64,000 nucleotides of DNA from Campylobacteraceae bacterium (GTDB lineage: Bacteria; Campylobacterota; Campylobacteria; Campylobacterales; Sulfurovaceae). Below are positions 54,103 to 62,501 of this stretch, piece after piece; the stretch's first letter is position 1, and each line of letters begins with the position of its first letter. The notes below the pieces were generated by a model that had not been told where the DNA came from, searched no databases, and was given only the letters and a program-made list of their open reading frames with translations. The DNA lies in NCBI GenBank assembly GCA_027024155.1, contig JALVTE010000121.1, forward strand, positions 62,001-126,000. The letters are read 5' to 3'. The position numbers and the translations under genes were made by a program.

Positions 54103-55320
54103 ATGAGACTTATATTTATAATACTTATTGTTATATCTTTTTTATATTCAGCAAGTAATAAAAAAGCGAGTATACACAATATTTCAAAACAAGATATAAC
54201 TTGGTTTTTACAACAACACAAAGATTTAAAAAATAACTATTTTATAAATAATTTTGGAGTAGATAATCATCCTAGTGGCTGGGATAGAGGTGCGTATTTA
54301 AGGGCATATATAGATATGTATGAAGCTACTCATAATATTAAGATTTTAAGAAATTTAAATGAGTTACTTAAAATAGTAGCAGATGGTAATGATATCTTAA
54401 CAAATCGAAAAGATGATAGAGTAAATAGTGTTTTATCTGGTTGGGGAACAAGAGAGTATCGATATGGTTTGAATAAAAAAGAGCGATATTCCGATATGCT
54501 TACAAATGCATTATATGCTTATCCTCTTGCTGCATTTGCTAGAATAGTAAAAGAGAATAAATATCTTAATAAAGAATTTGGAGTAGATGCTAATAGATAT
54601 TATAAAATGGTAGCAAAGCTCTATGCAATGCAAAAACCTTTTAAAAAAATTATACGCTATAAAGATGCTACTTTTGGTACTTGCTACTCTTATCCAAATA
54701 ATTATTATGAAGATGGCGATAAACTATCTAAAATTGAAGCACCAATTAATTGGACTGTAATTATTGCAGAGCCTCTTATTGAGTTATATAGAGCGAGTCG
54801 TGCTGATGGAAAAAGTACTCAAGAGTATAAAAATACTATTTTAAAAGTTAGTAATTATATTTGGAAAAATATGCATTTAAAAACGAAATCTAGTAGAGAT
54901 AAATATTTAGTTTGGTACTATTGGCATACAGATATTAATCCTGAAACATCAGATAGAATAGAAGATTTAACACATGGGGCACGCTTGGCGGAGTTTGTTG
55001 TCTCTTTGTACGATGCAAAAATAGAGCGAAACAGTCAGAAAAGATGGACTAAAAAGAGATTAACTTACCTTGCTAATACTTTTACTGTTGGAGCTCTCAT
55101 AAAAGATACAACTTTTGCTAACTATATTAATGGAACAGGCGGAGTATATCAAGATGCCCCAGCCACACTATATGAGTGGTTAGAGTTACAGAAATTTTCT
55201 CACCAATCAACGCATAAAAGTATAGTTTACTACATTACAAAAGCTATGAGAAAGAGCCACGAAGGCAAAAAGTATAATTTAGCAGTTTTCGCTAAATTTA
55301 TTAGATTTGCTAATGATTAG
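54103..55320 (+). CDS. Secreted helical-toroid-like protein, unknown
   Basis: About 405 residues. The start at ATG 54103 gives a signal peptide (RLIFIILIVISFLYSAS) and has AGAGG 8 bases upstream, so an earlier TTG frame is rejected. The mature protein is mostly helical, Trp/Tyr-rich (NHPSGWDRGAYLRAYIDMYE, SVLSGWGTREYRYG, WTVIIAEPLIELYRAS), compatible with an (alpha/alpha) toroid such as glycan lyases or hydrolases, but no catalytic motif is identified. Not recognised. Divergent from the lut operon. Confidence 0.68.
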   Translation: MRLIFIILIVISFLYSASNKKASIHNISKQDITWFLQQHKDLKNNYFINNFGVDNHPSGWDRGAYLRAYIDMYEATHNIKILRNLNELLKIVADGNDILTNRKDDRVNSVLSGWGTREYRYGLNKKERYSDMLTNALYAYPLAAFARIVKENKYLNKEFGVDANRYYKMVAKLYAMQKPFKKIIRYKDATFGTCYSYPNNYYEDGDKLSKIEAPINWTVIIAEPLIELYRASRADGKSTQEYKNTILKVSNYIWKNMHLKTKSSRDKYLVWYYWHTDINPETSDRIEDLTHGARLAEFVVSLYDAKIERNSQKRWTKKRLTYLANTFTVGALIKDTTFANYINGTGGVYQDAPATLYEWLELQKFSHQSTHKSIVYYITKAMRKSHEGKKYNLAVFAKFIRFAND

Positions 55321-55442
55321 ATTTCTTAATTAACTTCAGTTATTTAAATAGAGCATTAATATAAAATATTGTCATATAATAGATAAATTATATTTCAATA
55401 TGATATATTTACAACTGAACTTATAGGGGAAAGGGTTGGCAA

Positions 55443-56345
55443 ATGAAATTTTTCTTAAAAATTATAGTAATACTCTTACTATCTACGGCAATAGCATCAT
55501 CAAAAGGTATAGAAAAAAAGATAGTTGTAAATTTAGCAAAACAAGAAGCTTATGCATATGAAAATAATAAATTAGTATTAAAAGGGTGGATATCTTCGGG
55601 AAGAGAAGAGTTTAAAACTCCACAAGGAAGATATAGAGTATTAGCAAAAGAGAAGTTTCATATCTCTAATGAGTGGCCAAAGCCAACTGGTGGGGCAGAA
55701 ATGCCTTATATGCTTAGATTAACATGGAGTGGTATAGCTTTACATTTAGGGTATGTTCCAAATCGTCCAGCATCTCACGGTTGTGTTAGGCTAAAAAATG
55801 GATTTGCTCAAGAGTTATTTAAGTGGGCAGATATAGGTACAAGAGTAATTATTAAAGGTAAACAGACAAAGCATGTATCAAGAAAGCACCGCTCACCATT
55901 TTATATGACAAAATATTTTTATAAAAAATATAATACTTCATATAAGAAAGAGCATAAATATTTAGCTAAATTAAGTAAAGAATTACAGAGATTATCTAAA
56001 GCACACCATATGGCAATGGCAAAAGAGAAGAATAAGCTCAAAAGAGATTTGGCATTGAAAAAGAGAATTAAAAAACATTTAGTAAAGAGAAGAAAAAAAG
56101 CTAGATATAATCGCCATATAGTATCTAATAAAATGAAATTAATAAGATATTACTCTAAATTTTCGTATAGAAAATTAAATAGAATATTAAGAGAGAACTA
56201 TATTAAAAAAAGAAAAATTTTAGCATCTAAAATAAATAAAAGAGATAAACTAAAAAGGCTTAAAAAGATAACTAGGGTATTAAAAATTATAAAAGAGGCA
56301 AAATATACTAAAAGACATAGAAAGTATAAAAAAAGCTTTGTATAG
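55443..56345 (+). CDS. L,D-transpeptidase (YkuD) with very basic C-terminal extension
   Basis: Crosslinks peptidoglycan or attaches proteins to it. 300 residues: signal peptide (ends AIASSK), YkuD domain with GIALHLGY (His101) and RPASHGCVRLKNG (His112, catalytic Cys114), ending near residue 135. The last 155 residues are extremely Lys/Arg-rich and helical (HLVKRRKKARYNRH, EAKYTKRHRKYKKS), which is not part of the usual family and could bind acidic envelope polymers. Own Shine-Dalgarno; ends at a perfect hairpin. Confidence 0.88.
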   Translation: MKFFLKIIVILLLSTAIASSKGIEKKIVVNLAKQEAYAYENNKLVLKGWISSGREEFKTPQGRYRVLAKEKFHISNEWPKPTGGAEMPYMLRLTWSGIALHLGYVPNRPASHGCVRLKNGFAQELFKWADIGTRVIIKGKQTKHVSRKHRSPFYMTKYFYKKYNTSYKKEHKYLAKLSKELQRLSKAHHMAMAKEKNKLKRDLALKKRIKKHLVKRRKKARYNRHIVSNKMKLIRYYSKFSYRKLNRILRENYIKKRKILASKINKRDKLKRLKKITRVLKIIKEAKYTKRHRKYKKSFV

Positions 56346-56353
56346 AAAATATA

Positions 56354-56381
56354 TTAACACAACTTGTAATAGTTGTGTTAA
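56354..56381. terminator. Bidirectional terminator between convergent genes
   Basis: Perfect 11-bp stem TTAACACAACT / AGTTGTGTTAA with a 6-nt loop, followed by T-rich sequence, between the L,D-transpeptidase and the haemoglobin gene. Confidence 0.75.
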
Positions 56382-56397
56382 TATTTCTATTGATATC

Positions 56398-56778
56398 TTA
56401 GCTAATTCCTAAATTTATCATAAAATTTCTGCCAATCATTTGGCTTCTCTCTTTAAAAAATGCTCCGGCGTTTGGTTCGTAAACTTTATCTATCGCTATT
56501 TCGAATAGTTCTAACCATCTATCAAAAGCCTTTTTATCTAAACCCTCTAATCCAAAGTGTGGTGCTAGGGGTGAACCACTGTAGCTTAAATCACCTAACG
56601 CTTGCATTGCCCAGAAATTGCTTAATAGCTCTAAGTGTGCTTGCCACTCTGGACTGTTTATATCAGCTCCTATTTTTGCAACAAAAAATGGTGCTGTTAT
56701 TTCGTCGGCTAGTATTGTTGGATAGAATGTTTCAACCAATTTGTCTATACTCTCTTTTGTTATTGTATTTGCTTTCAT
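56398..56778 (-). CDS. Group III truncated haemoglobin
   Basis: 126 residues. The start at 56778 is chosen because AAAAAGGAGAAAG precedes it; an in-frame upstream ATG would add a poor leader. The globin core has NFWAMQALGDLSYSGSPLAP, then HFGL (proximal His) and FDRWLELFEIAID. Group III truncated globins of Campylobacterales (such as Ctb) relate to microaerobic respiration and NO stress. An FNR-type box lies upstream in the shared intergenic region. Confidence 0.87.
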   Translation of the reverse strand: MKANTITKESIDKLVETFYPTILADEITAPFFVAKIGADINSPEWQAHLELLSNFWAMQALGDLSYSGSPLAPHFGLEGLDKKAFDRWLELFEIAIDKVYEPNAGAFFKERSQMIGRNFMINLGIS

Positions 56779-57176
56779 ACTTTCTCCTTTTTCTTGGAGT
56801 ATATAGATTTTTCTTAAGATTTGTCTTAAACCCAAATATTAACCTGAGTTCGACGGAGTTTCCTATCTTCAAAAGCCTAAAAATAGCTAAGGTTTTTTGT
56901 TTATACAGCATTCCATCAAATTCAGCTTACTAAAGCTTTTTTTCTTTTGTATCAAAGAAATACTCTTATAGCAATTAATCTCTAAAGAATAATTGATGTA
57001 GATCAATTAATAAAACTGATAATCATATTAAATAATTTATATTAATAATAGAGTATAATGTGTAGCTAATAGTAACATATAAAAAAAATTAATGCACTTG
57101 TGTATAGTTTAAAGTTATATTTACTCTCTTGCTGATATTATTGTAATACAAATCTTTATTTCGGAGGTTACACGAT
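56779..57176. promoter_or_regulatory. 398-base intergenic region, divergent promoters of haemoglobin and sox genes
   Basis: No ORF is credible. It contains the FNR-type palindrome at 56993-57006, a TGATAATCAT segment at 57017-57026 slightly like a Fur half-site, and CGGAGG just before the soxC TTG start. Promoters for both directions are expected here. Confidence 0.6.
56993..57006. promoter_or_regulatory. FNR/CRP-type palindromic box
   Basis: TTGAT-GTAG-ATCAA matches the FNR consensus TTGATnnnnATCAA at all ten positions. It lies 215 bases from the haemoglobin start and 171 from soxC. Confidence 0.6.
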
Positions 57177-58517
57177 TTGAAACAAAATACAAATAATACA
57201 ACTGCAGATAGAAGAGGCTTTTTGAAAAATGTAGCCGCTTCTGTTGTTGCGGCGGGCGCTTTGGTTCCGGTTGGATTAAGTGCCAAGGATGACCCAGCAC
57301 TTATGAAAGAACCAGAGTGGGGTAAGAAACTTGGTAGACCTGTAGATGCTGATCCATATGGAATGCCATCTCCTTACGAACATAATGTGGAGAGAAGAGT
57401 ACACGAATTATTATCTTCAGGAGATATGTATGCTTCTGTTGCTATGTGTCCAATTCAGGATCTAGATGGAATAATTACACCAAATGGACTATTTTTTAGT
57501 AGATGTCATGGTGGTGTTGCAATTATTGATCCTAATGAGTATAGACTTATTATTCATGGCTTAGTAGAGAAACCATTAGTGCTAACACTAGAACAGTTAA
57601 AAAGATACCCTAGTGAGTCAAGAATTCACTTTATTGAGTGTCCTGCAAACGGTTCTACTGAATGGAGAGCACCACAATTTGATACACTTCAATTTATGAA
57701 GGGTATGATGTCTCAAGCTGAGTGGACAGGTGTTAAACTTTCTACTCTACTTAAAGATGTAGGTGTTAAGCCAAATGCAAAATGGGTTTTAGCTGAGGGA
57801 AGTGATGATTCTCATATGGGTAGAACTATTCCAATCGAAAAGATTATGGATGATGCAATGGTAGTATGGGCTCAAAATGGTGAGGCTTTAAGACCAGAGC
57901 AGGGTTATCCAGTAAGATTACTTGTTCCAGGTTGGGAAGGTAACTTAAATGTTAAATGGCTTAAGCGTCTTAAATTTGGCGATAAACCATGGCATGCAAA
58001 AGAGGAGACTTCTAAGTATACAATGCTAACTCCTACAGGTAAAGCAGTACAATTCTTCTGGCCAATGGAAGTAAACTCTGTAATTACTAGCCCATGTCCA
58101 GATAAGCCTTGGACAGACCTTAAGAAGGGTGATATTGTAGAGATACAAGGTTTAGCTTGGTCTGGTGAAGGTACTATTAAAGGTGTAGATATTAGCTTTG
58201 ATGGCGGTAAGAATTGGGTAGAGGCTAACTTAAAAGGTTTAGTTCTTCCAAAAGCTTGGACTAGATTTAGTTATATCTATAAGTGGGATGGAAAGCCTAT
58301 AGTATTAAGCTCAAGAGCTTATGACGATGCAGGATTTGTTCAGCCTACAATTACACAAGAGGTAAGTAAAATGGGAGTAGAGGGTATCTACCACAGAAAT
58401 GCTATCGTATCTTGGGAAGTTAAAGCAAATGGTGAAGTACATAATGTACAAGTTCGTGATTACGAAAAAGAGAAAAAAGCTATAGAAAAAATGCAAAAGG
58501 GGGCAAAAAATGCTTAA
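57177..58517 (+). CDS. soxC: SoxC, sulfane dehydrogenase molybdenum subunit
   Basis: Periplasmic molybdenum-cofactor subunit of SoxCD, oxidising the sulfane sulfur bound to SoxY. 446 residues, TTG start with GGAGG 9 bases upstream. Tat signal DRRGFLKNVAAS (Arg12-Arg13), sulfite-oxidase fold with FFSRCHGGVAIIDPNEYRL, Mo-ligand region HFIECPANGSTEWR, and a C-terminal dimerisation domain (GVDISFDGGKNWVEANL). Sox proteins are exported folded with cofactor. It overlaps soxD by 8 bases. First gene of the soxCDXYZA-x-B operon. Confidence 0.96.
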   Translation: MKQNTNNTTADRRGFLKNVAASVVAAGALVPVGLSAKDDPALMKEPEWGKKLGRPVDADPYGMPSPYEHNVERRVHELLSSGDMYASVAMCPIQDLDGIITPNGLFFSRCHGGVAIIDPNEYRLIIHGLVEKPLVLTLEQLKRYPSESRIHFIECPANGSTEWRAPQFDTLQFMKGMMSQAEWTGVKLSTLLKDVGVKPNAKWVLAEGSDDSHMGRTIPIEKIMDDAMVVWAQNGEALRPEQGYPVRLLVPGWEGNLNVKWLKRLKFGDKPWHAKEETSKYTMLTPTGKAVQFFWPMEVNSVITSPCPDKPWTDLKKGDIVEIQGLAWSGEGTIKGVDISFDGGKNWVEANLKGLVLPKAWTRFSYIYKWDGKPIVLSSRAYDDAGFVQPTITQEVSKMGVEGIYHRNAIVSWEVKANGEVHNVQVRDYEKEKKAIEKMQKGAKNA

Positions 58518-59631
58518 ATTAAATAAAAAGATTTCTGTATTTGCCGCTATTGCAATATCTTTTTCTGTATCTGCTGTTGCGGGTGAAAAAGATGTAAAAG
58601 TTAAAGCTCCAAAAGTAAGAGCTATAGACGCTGCTACTGAATACAAAGTAGAAAAAGGTGTATATGCTGGTGTATATAAAGTAAATGAGCAGACATCAAA
58701 AATTAAAAAATTTGGTTATGGTAAAAAAGCTACACCAGATGAAATTAAATTTAATAATATTGATGTAAGATATGATTGGAAAGGTTTACCAGAGGGTAAA
58801 GGTACAGTTGCAGAGGGTGAAGAGTTATATAGCAAAAACTGTATTATGTGTCACGGTGACTTTGGTGCAGGTGGAAAAGGTTATCCTGTTTTAGCAGGTG
58901 GACAAGGGTCACTTAAAAACCAATTAATCAACCCAGAAAATGGAGATGAGCCACCAGTAAAAACTATTGGTAGTTACTGGCCATATGCATCTACACTATT
59001 TTGGTATGTAAAGACTGGTATGCCATTCCCTCATCCTATGAGTTTAACTAATGACCAAACTTATGCAATCGTTGCATATCTTTTATCGCTTAATGATATT
59101 CAAGTAGGTGGTGAAGATTTAGATGACGATACTGTACTTGATAAGAAGAAGTTAATGACAGTAGTTATGCCAAATGTAAATGGTTTCTACCCAGATGTTA
59201 ATGCTAAAAATGGTGCAGATAATATGAAAAAGTACCTAAGTAAAGCTAGTAACTATGGTACTCAAACAGTTAGATGTATGAAAAATTGTAAACCTGGTAA
59301 GGTTATTAGAATTAAACATACACTAGATGAGGGTATCAAGCCTCCATTATCTGAAAAGAGAGATTTACCAAAAGTTAAAGCAGGTGGAGCAGCTGATAAC
59401 AAATATGCAAAAATGTTTGAAACAAACTGTAAGGCATGCCATGGTAATAAAGCTATTGCACCAGTACCAGGGGATAAAGAGGCATGGGCAGCTAGAATCA
59501 AGCAAGGTAAAGATACACTTTACAAACACGCTTTAAAAGGTTTCCAAGGTATGCCTCCTAAAGGTGGTACAAACTTGCCAGATGCTGATATAAAAGGTAT
59601 CGTAGATTATATGGTGAGTAAATCTAAATAA
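58510..59631 (+). CDS. soxD: SoxD, dihaem c-type cytochrome subunit
   Basis: Electron-accepting partner of SoxC. 373 residues with signal peptide (ends VAG, about 25) and two haem c sites: CIMCHGD (Cys111) and CKACHGNKA (near 313). Several MPP/MPN segments (e.g. FQGMPPKGG) may give axial Met. The ATG overlaps the soxC end. It is followed by a 272-base gap holding a large direct repeat before soxX, the only large break in the sox genes. Confidence 0.94.
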   Translation: MLKLNKKISVFAAIAISFSVSAVAGEKDVKVKAPKVRAIDAATEYKVEKGVYAGVYKVNEQTSKIKKFGYGKKATPDEIKFNNIDVRYDWKGLPEGKGTVAEGEELYSKNCIMCHGDFGAGGKGYPVLAGGQGSLKNQLINPENGDEPPVKTIGSYWPYASTLFWYVKTGMPFPHPMSLTNDQTYAIVAYLLSLNDIQVGGEDLDDDTVLDKKKLMTVVMPNVNGFYPDVNAKNGADNMKKYLSKASNYGTQTVRCMKNCKPGKVIRIKHTLDEGIKPPLSEKRDLPKVKAGGAADNKYAKMFETNCKACHGNKAIAPVPGDKEAWAARIKQGKDTLYKHALKGFQGMPPKGGTNLPDADIKGIVDYMVSKSK

Positions 59632-59690
59632 AGTAAAGTTTATTTAAAAAGACTTTACTATAATATAAGTTCCATATTAAGGAATAATAT

Positions 59691-59886
59691 AGCGACAAGT
59701 CGCATGAGTTTATCGACGAGAAGGACTCAGCGTCAGCTAAGCTTAGGGCTTTGCCCAAATAGCGTCCTATCAAAGAGTTTCTTACAAAAGAAACTCAAAA
59801 AGCGACAAGTTGCGTGGGCTCACCGCCGAGGTGGACTCAGCGTCAGCGTAGCTATTAGGGCTTTGCCCAAATAGCGTCCTATCAAA
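59691..59886. repeat. 84/86-base imperfect direct repeat with hairpin between soxD and soxX
   Basis: Copies at 59691-59774 and 59801-59886 share AGCGACAAG, GGACTCAGCGTCAGC and the block TAGGGCTTTGCCC, then AAATAGCGTCCTATCAAA. Each starts with a GCGAC-AA-GTYGC hairpin and contains GGGC-TTT-GCCC. Between them lies a perfect hairpin, GAGTTTCTT-ACAA-AAGAAACTC (59775-59796). Its GC content is far above the surroundings. It ends 17 bases before soxX. Confidence 0.85.
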
Positions 59887-59903
59887 ACGAAAGGGGATGG
59901 ATA

Positions 59904-60245
59904 ATGAAAAAGATATTCAAAATCGCAGCATTAGCTGTTATGGCTAGTGGTATTGTATATGCAGGTAGCGATTTAGTTAAAGAGGGTGAAAAAATCTTCA
60001 AAACTAAAAAAATCGGTAACTGTTTAGCTTGCCATGCAGCAAATGGTGTAAAATTAGATGGACCAGGAAGTCTTGGACCAAAATTGCAAGGTTTATCTGC
60101 TTGGCCAGAGAAAGCGTTGTATGATAAAGTATATGACCCATATACAACAAATCCAATTTCTGCAATGCCAGCATTTGGAAAAAATGGTGTGTTAGATGAT
60201 CATCAGATTAAAGCAGTAGTTGCTTTTTTAAAAACAATTAAATAA
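59904..60245 (+). CDS. soxX: SoxX, monohaem cytochrome c
   Basis: Haem subunit of the SoxAX complex, which loads thiosulfate onto SoxY. 113 residues: signal peptide (ends VYAG), CLACHAANG (Cys40) and the axial Met region SAMPAFGKNG. It is short among SoxX proteins, without an N-terminal extension. RBS AAAGGGGATGG. It starts the block XYZA downstream of the repeat. Confidence 0.93.
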   Translation: MKKIFKIAALAVMASGIVYAGSDLVKEGEKIFKTKKIGNCLACHAANGVKLDGPGSLGPKLQGLSAWPEKALYDKVYDPYTTNPISAMPAFGKNGVLDDHQIKAVVAFLKTIK

Positions 60246-60263
60246 AAACAGAAAGGAAACAAA

Positions 60264-60737
60264 ATGGAAAGAAGAAAATTTTTAGGTTTAGGTTTAGGAG
60301 CGGCAGCTATTTCTCTAGCACCGGTTTCAGCAATGGCTAAGAACTATAGAAAAGAGTTACCAAAAGTATGGACTATTAAGAACAAAGATAAAGCAGATGA
60401 TTTATCAGGAGTAAATGAGGCAATTAAAGCTGTATTTGGAAGTGATAAAACAGAAGATGGAAAAATTAAGTTAAAAGCTCCAGATATTGCAGAAAACGGT
60501 GCAGTTGTGCCTGTAAGCTTTTCTTTAGAAAAAGCTACTAGAGTTGCTCTTTTCCAAAGTGCTGACCCTGAAGCATTAGTTGCTATTTGGGATATTCCAG
60601 AAGTTGGTATACCTAACTATTCTGTAAGAATTAAACTTAAAAAGACTGGTACAGTAGTTGTTGTTGCTGAAGTTGATGGAAAGTTATATAAAGCTCAAAA
60701 AACAGTTAAAGTAACAGCTGGTGGATGTGGTGGTTGA
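60264..60737 (+). CDS. soxY: SoxY, sulfur-carrier subunit
   Basis: Carries the thiosulfate-derived sulfur on the C-terminal Cys. 157 residues: Tat-like signal ERRKFLGLGLGAAAISLAP, SoxY beta domain (APDIAENGAVVPVSFSLEKA) and the essential tail AGGCGG with Cys155. Gap of 18 bases from soxX. Works as a heterodimer with SoxZ. Confidence 0.97.
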   Translation: MERRKFLGLGLGAAAISLAPVSAMAKNYRKELPKVWTIKNKDKADDLSGVNEAIKAVFGSDKTEDGKIKLKAPDIAENGAVVPVSFSLEKATRVALFQSADPEALVAIWDIPEVGIPNYSVRIKLKKTGTVVVVAEVDGKLYKAQKTVKVTAGGCGG

Positions 60738-60839
60738 TTCTATCCACCAAGGATTAGAGTTTACGCATAGAAGTTAAAAAGAGTTGCTCATAAGAGTTGA
60801 TAAAAATAGTTTAAAAGTTATAAGAAGAAAGGTAAAAAA

Positions 60840-61130
60840 ATGAGAATTAAAGCAAAAGCAAAAGATGGTGTAGTAACTGTAAAAGCAATGATGAAGCATC
60901 CAATGTTAAGTTATGATGTAGCTAAGAAAAAAGGTAAAGAGGCAAACTTTATCGTTTATATTAATGGTAAAGTTGATGGTAAAGATGTATATGAGGCTTC
61001 AACTAGCCAATTCTTATCAAAAAATCCATATATTAAATTCCAATTCAAAGGCGAAGCTGGTAAAGAGCTTGAGCTTAGTTGGGTAGATTTAAAAGGTAAT
61101 ACAAAGAGCAAAAAAGCAAAAATTAAGTAA
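60840..61130 (+). CDS. soxZ: SoxZ
   Basis: Partner of SoxY; 96 residues without signal, exported by hitch-hiking with SoxY. Seen: the Ig-like fold, MRIKAKAKDGVVTVKAMMKH, HPMLSYDVAKKKG and the C-terminal FQFKGEAGKELELSWVD. RBS GAAAGGTAAAAAA. The 102-base gap after soxY is larger than the others but holds no gene. Confidence 0.96.
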   Translation: MRIKAKAKDGVVTVKAMMKHPMLSYDVAKKKGKEANFIVYINGKVDGKDVYEASTSQFLSKNPYIKFQFKGEAGKELELSWVDLKGNTKSKKAKIK

Positions 61131-61173
61131 TTTCTTTTTGTATATATGCCGTAACAGGTAGAAAGGATTAAAA

Positions 61174-62064
61174 ATGAAAAAAAAGATAATAGCTTCTTTA
61201 CTACTTGGTTCATTTGCACTTTTAAGTGCAAATAGCTTTAGTACACAAGCTGATAAAGATAGAAAAGCACTACAAGCATATTTCGAAAAGAAATTTGCAG
61301 ATAGAAAAAATGCTTCTACATATTTTCCTTACTCAACAAAAGATGAGTTAGATAACAATTTCAAATGGGGCATTAAAGGTGATGAATTTAGATTAGGTTC
61401 ATATGCTTTTGATAAAGGTGGAAGAGCTCAACATGATGAAATGATGGATATGCCACCATTTGAAGATAATATAGATAACGGTAAAGAACTTTACGAAAAA
61501 ACTCCTGGAATGAAAAAGTGTTTTCCTAATCCGGCAATAGCTGGTGATTATCCAAAGTTTGTAAAGGGTAAAGGTGTTGTTACTATTAGTGATGCTATTG
61601 TCTCTTGTGCAAAAGATAATAAGCAAAAAGGGTGGAAACTCACAAAAGGTAAAACAGCAGATTTAGAGGCTTATTTTGCAAATGCTTCTAAAGAGAAAGG
61701 TAAAAAAATCAATGTTGTTATTAACTCTAAAGAGGCAGCAGCAGCATATGAGAGAGGTAAAAAAGAGTATTATACTCAAAGAGGTTATTTAGAACTTTCA
61801 TGTGCAACTTGCCATGTTCAGGGTGCTGGACAGAGAGTTAGAAATGACATACTCTCTCCTTTATTTGGTCATACAACTCATTTCCCTGTATATAGACTTA
61901 AGTGGCAAGGTTTAGGTACACTAGAGCGTCGTATCAAGGGTTGTAATAAAAACCAGGGTGAAACACCACATAAGCCAGGTAGTACTTGGACTAAAGAGTT
62001 GATCTACTTTATGGGTTATATGTCAAATGGACTACCAGTTGATGGTCCAGATATCAGAAAGTAA
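61174..62064 (+). CDS. soxA: SoxA, monohaem type
   Basis: Catalytic subunit of SoxAX, c-type cytochrome. 296 residues: signal peptide (ends LLSANS), one haem motif CATCHVQG (near 210) and the downstream Cys in KGCNKNQGE expected to be the (persulfidated) haem ligand. A second CxxCH, present in dihaem SoxA, is absent. The start has AGAAAGG. Unknown gene and soxB follow. Confidence 0.94.
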   Translation: MKKKIIASLLLGSFALLSANSFSTQADKDRKALQAYFEKKFADRKNASTYFPYSTKDELDNNFKWGIKGDEFRLGSYAFDKGGRAQHDEMMDMPPFEDNIDNGKELYEKTPGMKKCFPNPAIAGDYPKFVKGKGVVTISDAIVSCAKDNKQKGWKLTKGKTADLEAYFANASKEKGKKINVVINSKEAAAAYERGKKEYYTQRGYLELSCATCHVQGAGQRVRNDILSPLFGHTTHFPVYRLKWQGLGTLERRIKGCNKNQGETPHKPGSTWTKELIYFMGYMSNGLPVDGPDIRK

Positions 62065-62075
62065 AGGGGCTGAAT

Positions 62076-62492
62076 ATGAAAAAGATATTATTAGCATCAG
62101 TTTTGGGTCTTTCAATAGCCTCTGCTGGTTTAGTTGAAGATGCAGCAAAGTTAGATGTAAAAAAAGTTTGTGATGTAAAAGCAAATGGTGCTGCTAAAGT
62201 TTTAGCAGTTGCTAAAAAGTTTAACCCAGAAGCAATAAAGTTAGGTGTTGAGTTTAAAAGACTTGGCATTAGAAACAAACTTTATGTAAAAGCTGTAGAA
62301 GAGGCTATCAAAGCTAAAAAGAAAGAAGTTGTAATCAAATATACTGTGAAAAAGAAGGATAAAGTTAAAAAATTTCCTTTAGATTATGCAGCTTGGAGAA
62401 CTTGTACTTTTGCAGTTAGAGCACTACAGTTACATAAAGAAGCGGATAAGACATGGCGTTTAGCTGTGCCAGGCGATGGTTATAAATTTTAA
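62076..62492 (+). CDS. Unknown exported protein between soxA and soxB
   Basis: 138 residues with a signal peptide (MKKILLASVLGLSIASAG), then a helical, Lys-rich protein with two Cys (KVCDVKA about 32, WRTCTFA about 108) and the motif KKFPLDYAAWRTC. Not a known Sox component (it has no haem motif and no SoxY tail). It starts 11 bases after soxA and ends 9 before soxB, so it is co-expressed with the Sox complex and probably periplasmic. Not recognised; a role in SoxAX or SoxB function is inference. Confidence 0.78.
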   Translation: MKKILLASVLGLSIASAGLVEDAAKLDVKKVCDVKANGAAKVLAVAKKFNPEAIKLGVEFKRLGIRNKLYVKAVEEAIKAKKKEVVIKYTVKKKDKVKKFPLDYAAWRTCTFAVRALQLHKEADKTWRLAVPGDGYKF

Positions 62493-62501
62493 AGGAAAAA
62501 A

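Noticed and set aside
56779-56835. Upstream extension of the haemoglobin gene to an earlier ATG
   Set aside because: It has no Shine-Dalgarno, while AAAAAGGAG directly precedes the internal ATG that matches the usual globin start.
56460-56933. Plus-strand frame of 157 codons over the haemoglobin gene
   Set aside because: Shadow of the truncated haemoglobin gene; Leu/Tyr-rich with no ribosome site.
57017-57026. TGATAATCAT read as a Fur box
   Set aside because: Only a partial half-site match in very AT-rich DNA; not strong enough to call as a site.
59262-59501. Minus-strand frame inside soxD
   Set aside because: Overlaps conserved haem-binding codons of soxD and is clearly a shadow.
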